DNA from: Desulfosarcina alkanivorans
GTDB lineage: Bacteria; Desulfobacterota; Desulfobacteria; Desulfobacterales; Desulfosarcinaceae
Direction of reading: 5' to 3'
DNA length: 64,000 nt
NCBI RefSeq assembly: GCF_009688945.1
Contig: NZ_AP021874.1
Location: forward strand, 6,076,001 to 6,140,000
Shown: positions 41,896 to 50,528 of the stretch, piece by piece
Position numbering within the stretch: position 1 is the stretch's first letter
How the letters are laid out: every line of letters begins with the position of its first letter
The notes under the pieces: model-generated
The model's database searches: none
Seen by the model: the letters and a program-made list of their open reading frames with translations, nothing else
What the model was told of the DNA's origin: nothing
Position numbers and translations under genes: made by a program

Positions 41896-43635
41896 CTATC
41901 GAAGAATGCCGTACTTTTTCATCTTGCGCCACAAGGTGGTGCGCTCCATTCCCAGTTCCCGTGCGGCGTTGCAGCGATGGCCATTGCATTTTTCCAATGC
42001 CGCCAGGATGCGCCGGTGCTCCCGGCCGGGCGATTCCGCCTGACCGGCGGCCGGTTCGGATGAAACGGCGGATTGCTGCACCTGCCGGACATAGTCGGGC
42101 AGGTGGTCCGGCTGGACGATGGCTTCACGGCAGATGATCAGGGCATGTTCCAGGATGTTCTCCAGTTCGCGGACGTTGCCCGGATAGTCATAGTTGAGCA
42201 GGATCTGCATGGCGGTCCTGGAAATGGCCGGCGGGGCCACCGCCCGGGCGGCACACAGGTTGCGCACGATGTGGCGGATGAGCAGGGGCAGGTCGCCCCG
42301 GCGTTTTTTCAACAGGGGCAGTTCGATGCGCATGACGTTGAGCCGGTAGAACAGGTCTTCGCGAAACAATCCCTGATCAACGAGGTTCTTCAGCTGCCGG
42401 TTGGTGGCCGAGATGATGCGGACATCCACTTTGCGCGTGCGGCGGGAGCCCAGCGGGTAGAACTCCCGGTCCTCGAGCACGCGTAGCAGCTTGGCCTGGA
42501 GGGAGAGCGGCAGGTCGCCGATCTCGTCCAGGAAAATAGTGCCGCCTTCGGCGTCGGAGAATCGTCCCGGCTTGTCCCGGTCCGCCCCGGTGAACGCGCC
42601 TTTGACGTAACCGAAGATCTCCGACTCGATCAGGTTTTCCGGAATGGCAGCGCAGTTGACCTTGACGAGCGGCCTGTCGGCCCGGGGGCTGGCCGAATGA
42701 ATGACCTTGGCCAGCAGGTCCTTGCCCGTGCCCGTGGCCCCTTCCACCAGCACCGTGGCATCGCTGGGAGCGACCACATTGACCATCTCGAAGATCCTGA
42801 GCATGGACGGGTCCTTGCCGATCATGTCGTGGAAGGTGTAGCGGTTACTGATGGCCCGGTTCAATTGATGGGCAAGGGTCATGTCGTGAAAGGTGGCCAG
42901 CCCGCCCACGATGACGTTTTTCTCATTTCTCAGGGCCATGTAGTTGGCGCGAATGGGGATGGTGACCCCATCCCTGTCGGTCATGCGGCCATGGTGGCTG
43001 CTGCGGGTTTCACCCGATGTGATGGATTCTTTCAGCAGGCAGACATCCGGCGAGCGCTCGCCGGGGAAGATCATGGCGCAGGACTGGCCCAGGACCTGGT
43101 GCCGGTCATAGCCGGAGATGGTTTCCGCCGCCCGGTTGAAGAAGTTGATCAGCCCGCCCCGGTTCACGGTAAAGATGCCCACGTCCAGGTTGTCCAGGAT
43201 GATTTTGAGGCTTCGCTCTTCGTAGTGCAGCCGGTCGATGAGCTGGGTGATGGGGGAGTGGTCCTGCAGGATGGTCATGCACCCGACAATCTCGCCCCGG
43301 CGGTCGTAGACGGGGGTGGCCATGCGGGTAATCAGGTGCCGCTGGTTCTCCTCGTCGGTGACTTCCATGTCCGGATCGCGTTCGCCGGCCGTGTCCGGGT
43401 GGTGAATCACACAGGAGACCGTGCAGGGCACCCCGGTGAACACCTCGCGGCAGTCCTGGTTGATGACTTCCGGCTCCCGAAGCCCCAGCAGTGCCTGGGC
43501 GCTGAGATTGATGGCCGTGATCCGCCGGCGGCTGTCGGCCACGAAGGCGCCGATATTCAGTTCATCCATGACGTTCAGCCAATGGTCGCAGCGGATGCCC
43601 TGGCGCTGATGGGCGGGTTGTATGCCGGTGGTCAT
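41896..43635 (-). CDS. Sigma-54-dependent transcriptional activator with two Cys-bearing PAS domains, no receiver
   Basis: 579 residues. PAS 1 (about 20-130, [20 protein letters not shown]) contains C-x8-C-x3-C in [19 protein letters not shown] 2 (about 145-265, [20 protein letters not shown]) contains another Cys pair in [17 protein letters not shown]. The AAA+ domain (about 285-515) has Walker [15 protein letters not shown], the sigma-54 contact loop GAFTGA in [13 protein letters not shown], and Walker [13 protein letters not shown]. The Fis-type helix-turn-helix at the end is [20 protein letters not shown]. It has no receiver although it overlaps a kinase gene by four bases, so control may be by ligand or redox sensing in the PAS domains, or by protein contact with the kinase. 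Confidence 0.92.
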   Translation of the reverse strand: MTTGIQPAHQRQGIRCDHWLNVMDELNIGAFVADSRRRITAINLSAQALLGLREPEVINQDCREVFTGVPCTVSCVIHHPDTAGERDPDMEVTDEENQRHLITRMATPVYDRRGEIVGCMTILQDHSPITQLIDRLHYEERSLKIILDNLDVGIFTVNRGGLINFFNRAAETISGYDRHQVLGQSCAMIFPGERSPDVCLLKESITSGETRSSHHGRMTDRDGVTIPIRANYMALRNEKNVIVGGLATFHDMTLAHQLNRAISNRYTFHDMIGKDPSMLRIFEMVNVVAPSDATVLVEGATGTGKDLLAKVIHSASPRADRPLVKVNCAAIPENLIESEIFGYVKGAFTGADRDKPGRFSDAEGGTIFLDEIGDLPLSLQAKLLRVLEDREFYPLGSRRTRKVDVRIISATNRQLKNLVDQGLFREDLFYRLNVMRIELPLLKKRRGDLPLLIRHIVRNLCAARAVAPPAISRTAMQILLNYDYPGNVRELENILEHALIICREAIVQPDHLPDYVRQVQQSAVSSEPAAGQAESPGREHRRILAALEKCNGHRCNAARELGMERTTLWRKMKKYGILR

Positions 43636-45227
43636 GGGGCCTCCCCGGATGGATCGGATCCGGATGCGCGCACCGGCAGCCGGATTTCGAAGGTGGTTTC
43701 TCCTCCCGGCTGGCTGGCGGCCGTCAGGGTGCCGCCGTGGCGGTGGATGATGCCGTAAGTGGTCGACAGCCCCAGGCCGATGCCGTGGCCTTCCTGCTTG
43801 GTGGTGTAAAAGGGTTCGAAGATGTGAGGCATATCCTTATCCCGGATGCCGTGGCCGTTGTCGGTTACCCGGACGACCACGCAGGCGGGGCTTCCATCCG
43901 AGTCGGCGGCAAGCGTGAGGCTGCCGCCGTCGGGCATGGCATCCACCGCGTTGAAAATCAGGTTGAGCAGGCATTGCTGAAGCTGGTTGGCGTCGCCGCT
44001 GACCTCCGGCAGATCGGCTGCAATGCGCGTTGCCAGGGTGACATCCCCCAGTTCCAGCCGGTGGCGGGCCAGCACGATGCTGCGGTCCACGATTTCAGCC
44101 ATGGATACGGGGCCCACGGAAACCGGTGACCGTCGGGAAAAGGTGAGCAATCCGGACACGATTTTCGAACAGCGGTCGGTTTCGGTTTCCACCAGCGCCA
44201 GGTAGCGGGCGAACTGGGCGTGTGTGTCCGTCGCCAGGGGCCCTTTCTGGAAGTTGCGCAGCATCAGCCGGATGTAGTTGAGGATGCCGGAGAGCGGGTT
44301 GTTGATCTCATGGGCCACGCTGGCCGCCAGCCGGCCCAGGGACATCATCTTGTCCTGGTGCAGCAGGCGCGCCTGGTCGGCCATCTCCTGCTCCAGGCGA
44401 TGGATGCGCCGCAGGTCCCGGACAAAGCAGACCAGGCCCGCCGATTTCCCTTCATCCATCAGGACCGTGGCCGAGAGCTGGACCGGGACCGGTTGATGCC
44501 GGTCGTCCAGCAGACAGGTCTCGTAAAGCATCAGCCGGTTGGTCCCGCCGTGGCCGGAAGCGGCCAGATCGTCCCGGAAGCGGCGGAGTTCCGCTTCGCT
44601 GAAAAAGTGTTCCAGGGTGGCCTGGTGCAACACCCCGGCGCGGTCGCGTCCCAGCATCTGTTCCATACTGCGGTTGAAGGTGACCACCCTGCCTTTGTCG
44701 TCGCAGCCCACAATGCCATCCATGGAGCTTTCGATGAGACGGTCCTGATAGGCGACGGTTTCCTCCAGTCGGCGGGTGGTGCGGGACAGCCCGTGTTCCA
44801 GCTGGCGGGTGTAGTCCTTGAGCTGCTGGCGGGTGTGGTAGCGATGCCGGGCGCGCGCGATGGCCACCATCATGGCCTCGGCGTGGATCGGCTTGGTGAT
44901 GAAGTCCGAGGCATCCAGCTGCAGGGCGCGGATGGCGGTTTCCATTTCACCGAAGGCGGTGGCGACGATGACCTCGGTATCCGGAAAGCGCTGCTTGACC
45001 GTCTCCAGCACCCGGATGCCGTCCATGCCGGGCATACGGATGTCGGTGATGACAATCCGGGGTGCGAACTGCTCACAACGGGCAAGCCCTTCACGGCCGT
45101 CGGCGGCGGTTTCAACCCGGTAGCCGGCATCCGTAAGGGTCAGGGCGGTGACGTCGCGGATATCTTTCTCGTCGTCGATGATCAGGACGGGCCATTGCTC
45201 GGCGGTCATCTGGCTGCCTGCTTTCAT
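43632..45227 (-). CDS. Hybrid sensor kinase: N-terminal receiver, PAS, HisKA, HATPase
   Basis: 531 residues with no membrane segment. Receiver (about 12-130) with DDEKD and phospho-acceptor in RIVITDIRMPGMDG, and K in FITKPIH. Linker coil, PAS (about 175-290, SSMDGIVGCDDKGRVVTFNR), HisKA with the phospho-His in RLAASVAHEINNPLSGILNY, HATPase with LLNLIFNAVDAMPDG, VTDNGHGIRDKDMPHIFEPF and GIGLGLSTTYGI. The receiver is N-terminal, so the kinase is likely an intermediate that receives phosphate from, or is gated by, another protein. Two starts are possible (45227 or M7 at 45209). It is translationally coupled to the sigma-54 activator. Confidence 0.9.
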   Translation of the reverse strand: MKAGSQMTAEQWPVLIIDDEKDIRDVTALTLTDAGYRVETAADGREGLARCEQFAPRIVITDIRMPGMDGIRVLETVKQRFPDTEVIVATAFGEMETAIRALQLDASDFITKPIHAEAMMVAIARARHRYHTRQQLKDYTRQLEHGLSRTTRRLEETVAYQDRLIESSMDGIVGCDDKGRVVTFNRSMEQMLGRDRAGVLHQATLEHFFSEAELRRFRDDLAASGHGGTNRLMLYETCLLDDRHQPVPVQLSATVLMDEGKSAGLVCFVRDLRRIHRLEQEMADQARLLHQDKMMSLGRLAASVAHEINNPLSGILNYIRLMLRNFQKGPLATDTHAQFARYLALVETETDRCSKIVSGLLTFSRRSPVSVGPVSMAEIVDRSIVLARHRLELGDVTLATRIAADLPEVSGDANQLQQCLLNLIFNAVDAMPDGGSLTLAADSDGSPACVVVRVTDNGHGIRDKDMPHIFEPFYTTKQEGHGIGLGLSTTYGIIHRHGGTLTAASQPGGETTFEIRLPVRASGSDPSGEAP

Positions 45228-45625
45228 GGTTCAGCAAGAACGGGGGTGGTTGTCATAGGCGCACCGGACAGCGTCCGGCAGGGGGTGCACCGGCAATCAT
45301 CATAGGGAATTCCTACCGGGTCGTCAATAACCACCACGGGCCCCGGTGGGCCCTGACACCGGACTTGACTGTGCCATGAAAGTTAAATATGCTTTTTCAT
45401 CACCCGTTGCCACCACATCCCTTTGCGCATTCACGTCATTCGTTTCAGTTCGCTGATCCTCACCCGGCCGCTGATTTATCTGCCAGCCCCATGTCAGGGG
45501 CGGCCTTTCTAAAACGTACCATCCCAGAAAACCGGTCAGTTTCCAGCACCAGCGGAGACCCATTCGTGGCGGCAGCGGATCGATTTCGGCCCCTGTCGGG
45601 ATCCCATGAAAAAGGAGAACGAATC
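45228..45625. other. Divergent intergenic region, ~400 bases
   Basis: Lies between the kinase gene (minus) and the peptidoglycan hydrolase gene (plus). The + strand frame is open from 45389 but its first ~79 codons are proline/serine-rich and lack a start signal, so they are treated as untranslated. AAAAAGGAGA at 45609-45618 is the ribosome site of the hydrolase gene. No clear promoter or sigma-54 site (GG-N10-GC) was found. Confidence 0.4.
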
Positions 45626-46885
45626 ATGACGCAAGTCCATCAGAGAAATCGGGAAATGGATCACCTGCACCCGCTGGTGCGGGGCAAGGTTGCCACGGTG
45701 ATCGACACGCTTGACGATGAGAATCTGCCCTTCAGGGTGTTCGAAGGCTTCCGTTCACCCCAGCGCCAGCAATACCTGTACGATCAGGGACGCAGCCGTC
45801 CCGGATCGGTGGTGACCCATGCACGCCCCTGGACCTCTTACCACCAGTACGGCATGGCGGTCGATTTCGTTCTCTTCGAGGACGGCAGTTGGAGCTGGGA
45901 TGACTCGGGTGCAAAGCGAAGATGGTGGCAGCGGCTGCATGAAATCGGCCGGGAGAATGGCTTGACGCCGTTGACCTGGGAGCTGCCGCACATGCAGCTG
46001 CCGGATCTTCACATCAGTGAACTCCAGGCCGGCCACTATCCACCCGAGGGCGATCTCGACTGGGCCGGGAACCTTGAATCGGCCATCTATTCGTGGACCG
46101 GCTATCCCCCATCGCCCTCCCTGCCCGATATCATTCCCGACCGGCCGGCCATGGAAACCGGCGTGACACCGCCCGTCGAACACGAAGACATCCCTTTGCC
46201 GGAGACGCAGGGCTGGCATAACCGGTACGGCGGCCGGGAATGGCGGTTCGACGAAAACGGCGTCTACATCCGCGGGCATGAAAACGGCCGCAAACCGCTG
46301 CGTACGCGTGGCGAACCGGTAACCTGCAGGTCCATCTGGCGCCTGTTTGGCGATAGTATCGTCACTGCCTCCAGAGCATACCGCATCCCCATCGGGATCA
46401 TCATGATGGTGATTGCCACCGAGACCGCTTTTGCCCGGCGATATGGGTTTACGGGGCCACATACCTTCCGCTGGGAGCCCCACGTCGCGGTCAAAGATGT
46501 CTCACCCCCGGTCTGGGGCGATTACAGTGCCGGTCCGATGCAGACGCTGGCCACCACGGCGCGATGGGTCGTCAACGTCCAGAACCTCGATTATGACCCT
46601 TTCAGCATTGCACCGGTGTTCCAGCGACGGCCGGATCCCCCCGAGACGCTGCCGCTTTATGACGCGGCCGTCAATATCGATATCGGGTCGGCGGAAATCA
46701 GGCAGCGGGTGGCTAAAACCGGTCTCGATCCCATTCTGGTCGCCGCCGCCTTCAACGCCGGCGGCCTCTATAAAAGCACCAAAAATCCCTGGCACTTCAA
46801 ATCAAGCGGGGACCACCTCGATCGGGCCGCCCGATGGTATGGGGATGCGTGCGCGGTGATGGCCGAACTTCAAACCAATGCCTGA
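45626..46885 (+). CDS. Bifunctional peptidoglycan hydrolase: M15 peptidase plus lysozyme-like domain
   Basis: 419 residues. The N-terminal M15 (L-alanyl-D-glutamate/VanY-type) peptidase occupies about 12-130, with zinc ligands H73 and D80 in SYHQYGMAVDF and H122 in WELPHMQLP. The C-terminal part (about 225-415) looks lysozyme/transglycosylase-like: IPIGIIMMVIATETAFARRY with a candidate catalytic Glu, DYSAGPMQTLATTARWVV and ILVAAAFNAGGLYKS. Linker region 165-220 is proline-rich. There is no signal peptide and no membrane helix (the first residues are MTQVHQRNREMDHLHP), unlike ordinary periplasmic hydrolases. No phage genes surround it. The start is fixed by AAAGGAGA at 45611-45618. It is followed by the S8 protease gene on the same strand. 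Confidence 0.8.
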   Translation: MTQVHQRNREMDHLHPLVRGKVATVIDTLDDENLPFRVFEGFRSPQRQQYLYDQGRSRPGSVVTHARPWTSYHQYGMAVDFVLFEDGSWSWDDSGAKRRWWQRLHEIGRENGLTPLTWELPHMQLPDLHISELQAGHYPPEGDLDWAGNLESAIYSWTGYPPSPSLPDIIPDRPAMETGVTPPVEHEDIPLPETQGWHNRYGGREWRFDENGVYIRGHENGRKPLRTRGEPVTCRSIWRLFGDSIVTASRAYRIPIGIIMMVIATETAFARRYGFTGPHTFRWEPHVAVKDVSPPVWGDYSAGPMQTLATTARWVVNVQNLDYDPFSIAPVFQRRPDPPETLPLYDAAVNIDIGSAEIRQRVAKTGLDPILVAAAFNAGGLYKSTKNPWHFKSSGDHLDRAARWYGDACAVMAELQTNA

Positions 46886-47072
46886 CCCGCCGCGGCCTGA
46901 TCTTTTTTAACACTGCCGCCCCACACGGTGTGCGGGCGCCAGGCCGGACCGTCAACGGGGTCGCTCAATCCTTGAACGGCAAGCCGCTTCCTGCAGGGCA
47001 GCCCTTTTAAAACAAGGTGGCTGTCCGGCCCGGGCTCTCACTTGTCACCCATCATAAGCAAGGAGAAACGTC

Positions 47073-49574
47073 ATGAGTGAACGAGAAAAAACGTACACCT
47101 ATCGGTCCGGGAAGAAAATCGAACTTGAAAAAAGCCGCCATCAGATGGTTGTCCGGACCTTGCCGGTAAATCTGGATGATGCCGCCATTGTCGACAAACA
47201 GCAGGTTTCATCCCGCTCGACGCGGATTACAACATCCTCGACGGACCTGGAGCCGGTGATGCGCCGCAGTCGAACGGTTGCCCCGACCCATCACGCCTAT
47301 TTCGAGACAGGGACCGGGAGCGAGTTCTTGATTACCGATCGTATTTTTGTCGTGTTCAAGGACCCCCCATCCCCTGAGCTGGTCGCTGAGTTTGCCGGCC
47401 GCTATGGCCTGGTTAAAAAGGCGGCCTTCGGCGATCGCGATTTTCTGTTTCAACTGACCAGCCATACCGGCATGAACCCGGTCAAGCTGGTCGTGACGCT
47501 CACCGAAGACGACCCTCTGGTCCACACCGCCGAGCATGACCTGAACCAGCGTGTCGCCACCGGCCAGTTCCCCGTTCCTTCCGACCCGCAATACGGGCGG
47601 GAATGGCACCTGCACACGCGGCTGAACCATCCGGATTATGACATCCGCGCCTGCTCAAAATGCGAAGACGCCTGGCGCCTGCTGGGCCACTCCGGCAGTG
47701 ATCGTGTCGTTGTCGCGGTTACGGATGACGGCTGCAAGCTGGACCACGACGATTTCGATTCGCCGGACAAATTTGCCGACTGGGGGTACTTTCGGGGAGA
47801 GCGGTTGATCACCTCGGGCGATATCGATGCCGATCCGGATGAAATGTACCAGCCCGGTTCCAATCACGGCACCTCCTGTGCCGGCGTCATCGCCGGCGAA
47901 ATCGACGCCCTGCTGACCGTCGGGGCTGCGCCGGGGTGCACGCTGCTGCCCATCCAGTGGGAGTCGGAGGGCCCCTCCCTGTTCATCAGTGATTCCAAAC
48001 TGCTTACCGTATTGAATTTTATCGCTGATAAAGCGGATGTCATGTCCAATTCATGGAGCGGGGTCCCGACTTTCGTACTGGCGCTTCCCGTCATCAACCG
48101 CCTGACCGAACTGTCCCAAACCGGCGGCCGGCGGGGCAAGGGCATCGTTTTTCTATGGGCGGCCGGCAACGACAACTGCCCCATCAGCCACACGGCCGCG
48201 GAGAATGTGCCCTACAACCACGGCTGGCGTGTATACAGTGATGGCTCGGCGGAATGGATAGGGGTCGATACGGCGCGTCAATTTGAAAGAAATCTGGTCG
48301 GGATTCCGGGCGTCATGAACATCGCGGCGCTGGCCAGTACGGCACGGCGCAGCCACTATTCCAATTATGGACCGGGGATTTCCCTGTGCGCACCCAGCAG
48401 CAATGGCCACGCCTACTTTCGCATGGATGTCCGCGGGCTTGGCATCACCACCACCACCGGCGGCTCCGGCGGCGTTACCCACGAATTCGGCGGCACCTCG
48501 AGCGCCACCCCTCTGGTGGCCGGCATTGCCGCACTGGTGGTTTCCGCCAATCCCGACCTGAGTGCCCTGGAGGTTGTTTCCATACTGAAGCGGACCGCTT
48601 CGAAGGACCTCGATCTGCTGGGCTACCCCCCCACGCCCTCCGCCAGTTTCGATACGGACACGAGCTGGGACATCTCGCCCGTAGCGCCATTTGATGTGGG
48701 TGATTTTGGTGATTCGGGCGACGAAAACGGGACATGGAGCCCCTGGTTCGGACATGGATGCGTCGATGCCCGGGAAGCCGTCGCCGAGGCATTGAGACGT
48801 GGTGACCCCCGGGGGGATTTAACTTTTCTGGGCCATTCGTCGCCCGACAAGAGCATACCGGATTACAGTCCAAGGGGGATCAGGGACCAGATCGGTTGCG
48901 GTGACACCTTTACCCTCCGGTCCCTGAAGGTCCAGGTGGATATCACGCATACCTATATCGGCGATCTGCGCGTGGTTTTAATCTCGCCCTCCGGCACCTC
49001 GGTGACCCTCCATGACCGAACCGGCGGCAGTGCCAACGATCTGCACAGCGAATTTACCGTCAGTTCCACGCCCATGCTGCATGCGTTGTCGGGTGAGTCG
49101 ATCAAGGGCGCCTGGACGCTTCATGTCCAGGACCTGGCGGCTCAGGACCGCGGCCGTCTGAAACGGTGGCAGCTGGAGATCCGGGGAGAATCGCAAGCGG
49201 TGGTCGATGTTGAGGACGCCCCCGGCATCATCATCCCGGACAACATACCCGGCGGGATATCGCGCTCCCTGGACGTTGCCCCCGGCGGGCAGCTTGACGA
49301 TATTCAGGTGGCGATCGACATTACGCACACCTATATCGGCGATTTGCGCGTCGAACTGATGTCCCCGGCGGACACGCGTGTGCTGCTGCATAACCGTACC
49401 GGCGGGTACGCCGACAACATCATCCGGACCTACACCGCCGCCAATACGCCGAACCTCCGGATACTGCGCGGAGAGTCGGTCAGCGGCCCCTGGACCTTGA
49501 ACGTTTCGGATCGTGCCGGCGCCGATCAAGGCAAACTGAATCGCTGGGCTTTGAAGCTGATGCTCCAGGCCTGA
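47073..49574 (+). CDS. Subtilisin-like serine protease (S8) with two C-terminal P-domains
   Basis: 833 residues. N-terminal ~190 residues are prodomain-like (ITDRIFVVFKDPPSPELVAE). The S8 catalytic domain (about 205-590) has D218 in VAVTDDGCKLDHDDF, H265 in SNHGTSCAGVIAGE, oxyanion N366 in WAAGNDNC and S476 in FGGTSSATPLVAGIA. Two proprotein-convertase P-domains follow (about 600-705 and 718-833), each with an ITHTYIGDLRV strand and a SGESIKGAWTLHV or RGESVSGPWTLNV end. All catalytic residues are present. No signal peptide is visible (MSEREKTYTYRSGKKIELEK), though P-domain proteases are usually secreted. GCAAGGAGA at 47058-47066 marks the start. It lies 187 bases after the wall hydrolase. Confidence 0.9.
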   Translation: MSEREKTYTYRSGKKIELEKSRHQMVVRTLPVNLDDAAIVDKQQVSSRSTRITTSSTDLEPVMRRSRTVAPTHHAYFETGTGSEFLITDRIFVVFKDPPSPELVAEFAGRYGLVKKAAFGDRDFLFQLTSHTGMNPVKLVVTLTEDDPLVHTAEHDLNQRVATGQFPVPSDPQYGREWHLHTRLNHPDYDIRACSKCEDAWRLLGHSGSDRVVVAVTDDGCKLDHDDFDSPDKFADWGYFRGERLITSGDIDADPDEMYQPGSNHGTSCAGVIAGEIDALLTVGAAPGCTLLPIQWESEGPSLFISDSKLLTVLNFIADKADVMSNSWSGVPTFVLALPVINRLTELSQTGGRRGKGIVFLWAAGNDNCPISHTAAENVPYNHGWRVYSDGSAEWIGVDTARQFERNLVGIPGVMNIAALASTARRSHYSNYGPGISLCAPSSNGHAYFRMDVRGLGITTTTGGSGGVTHEFGGTSSATPLVAGIAALVVSANPDLSALEVVSILKRTASKDLDLLGYPPTPSASFDTDTSWDISPVAPFDVGDFGDSGDENGTWSPWFGHGCVDAREAVAEALRRGDPRGDLTFLGHSSPDKSIPDYSPRGIRDQIGCGDTFTLRSLKVQVDITHTYIGDLRVVLISPSGTSVTLHDRTGGSANDLHSEFTVSSTPMLHALSGESIKGAWTLHVQDLAAQDRGRLKRWQLEIRGESQAVVDVEDAPGIIIPDNIPGGISRSLDVAPGGQLDDIQVAIDITHTYIGDLRVELMSPADTRVLLHNRTGGYADNIIRTYTAANTPNLRILRGESVSGPWTLNVSDRAGADQGKLNRWALKLMLQA

Positions 49575-49583
49575 GCGCCGCTT

Positions 49584-49626
49584 CCCGGACAGGGGTGACG
49601 GAACCGGCCCGATCCCTCTGTCCGGG
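49584..49626 (+). terminator. Hairpin after the protease gene
   Basis: CCCGGACAG (49584-49592) and CTGTCCGGG (49618-49626) form a perfect 9-bp stem with a 25-base loop, ten bases after the protease stop. There is no T run, so it is a weak intrinsic terminator at best and may act as an RNA-stabilising end. Confidence 0.35.
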
Positions 49627-49716
49627 TGCGGCCCACCCCTTCGATTAACCGCAGAGAAAAAACCGCTGATTGAAAAGGCGATATGTCCGTGTGACCCTGA
49701 AAGCGAGGAAATGTGC

Positions 49717-49744
49717 TTATTTGTATTGACAACTTAACAAATAA
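49717..49744. promoter_or_regulatory. Perfect dyad TTATTTGT-N12-ACAAATAA upstream of the GntR regulator, candidate operator
   Basis: TTATTTGT (49717-49724) and ACAAATAA (49737-49744) are perfect inverted repeats 12 bases apart. They lie where the -35 and -10 of a promoter would be: the right arm contains AATAAT (49740-49745), a 5/6 match to the -10. A TTGACA at 49726-49731 sits in the spacer but has no -10 at the right distance. Autorepression of the GntR-trpBA operon by the GntR protein binding here is a reasonable reading. Confidence 0.5.
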
Positions 49745-49755
49745 TTGGCAGTTTA

Positions 49756-49790
49756 CCGAGAACCGAGAACCGAGAACCGAGAACCGAGAT
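49756..49790. repeat. Five-copy heptamer tandem repeat (CCGAGAA)
   Basis: Four perfect CCGAGAA units and a fifth CCGAGAT occupy 49756-49790, ending six bases before the ATG of the GntR gene at 49797. It lies between a candidate operator and the start codon, in the place of the leader and ribosome binding site. Copy number could vary by slippage and so change expression. Confidence 0.9.
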
Positions 49791-49796
49791 CGCCTC

Positions 49797-50528
49797 ATGC
49801 TCAACACCCAATCGCCCATCCCTTTGTACCACCAGCTGGCCGACATTCTCATGGAGGGGATCCGGTCCGGCGACTATCCGCCGGGTGCACGCATTCCCTC
49901 GGAACCCCAGCTGGCCAGGCAATACGGCATCGGCCGGCCGACGGTCCGCCAGGCCATCGACGTGCTGGTGCGCCGGCGCCTGCTGTTACGACGGCGGGGG
50001 TCGGGAACCTACGTGCGCACACCGGACCGGGAGATCGATCTGTTCTCCCTGGCCGGCACCAGTTCGGCCTTCCACGACAAGGGGATCGCCGTGGATGTTG
50101 AGCTGCTCCAGTCAACGCGACGGATCAACGTCCCGGATGATGCAGCCAACCCCTTTGCCGGGGGGGCCGCCTTTTTCCTGTCCCGGTTGAACCGGGTGGA
50201 CGGGGTGCCGGTGCTGATGGAAGACTTCTATCTTCATCCGGTGCTGTTCAAGGGCATCGAGCGCATGGACCTGGCCGGGAGGTCCCTGTCCCAGGTGGTC
50301 GAATCCAGCTTCTACATGCGGCCGCTGGGGGGGCGGCAGACCTTTCAGATTGGACGCCCGGATGCCCGGACGTCGTCGGTCATGGCGGTCAGCACCGATA
50401 CGCCGGTGCTGGTGGTTCACCGGTACCTGAATTTCAAGCAGGCGGAAAATGCCGTTTTCTCCATACTGACCTGCAACACCGCAACCTTTGTTTTTTCCCA
50501 GCAGATTGGAGGCCTGAGTCATGATTAA
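49797..50528 (+). CDS. GntR/HutC-family transcriptional regulator with UTRA domain
   Basis: 243 residues. N-terminal winged helix (PLYHQLADILMEGIRSGDYP, LARQYGIGRPTVRQAIDVLV, RRRGSGTYV) and a C-terminal UTRA ligand-binding domain (about 95-235, VPVLMEDFYLHPVLFKGIER and DTPVLVVHRYLNFKQAENAV). UTRA domains bind small effectors such as amino acids or sugar phosphates. It is the first gene of the operon and overlaps trpB by eight bases. The reading frame extends upstream through the heptamer repeat, but that part is excluded because the winged-helix homology begins at MLNTQSPIPLYHQ. Tryptophan, indole or a precursor is an obvious effector to test, but nothing in the sequence fixes it. Confidence 0.9.
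   Translation: MLNTQSPIPLYHQLADILMEGIRSGDYPPGARIPSEPQLARQYGIGRPTVRQAIDVLVRRRLLLRRRGSGTYVRTPDREIDLFSLAGTSSAFHDKGIAVDVELLQSTRRINVPDDAANPFAGGAAFFLSRLNRVDGVPVLMEDFYLHPVLFKGIERMDLAGRSLSQVVESSFYMRPLGGRQTFQIGRPDARTSSVMAVSTDTPVLVVHRYLNFKQAENAVFSILTCNTATFVFSQQIGGLSHD

Noticed and set aside
45626-46885. Prophage endolysin
   Set aside because: No phage structural, holin or integrase gene is nearby and the next gene is a bacterial-type P-domain protease, so a prophage remnant is not supported, though it is not excluded.
49726-49731. TTGACA as the -35 of the GntR operon
   Set aside because: No acceptable -10 lies 16-18 bases downstream; the AATAAT within the dyad is a better -10 with a different, weak -35.
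49756-49790. CRISPR-like array
   Set aside because: The 7-bp units have no spacers and there are no cas genes; it is a simple tandem repeat.
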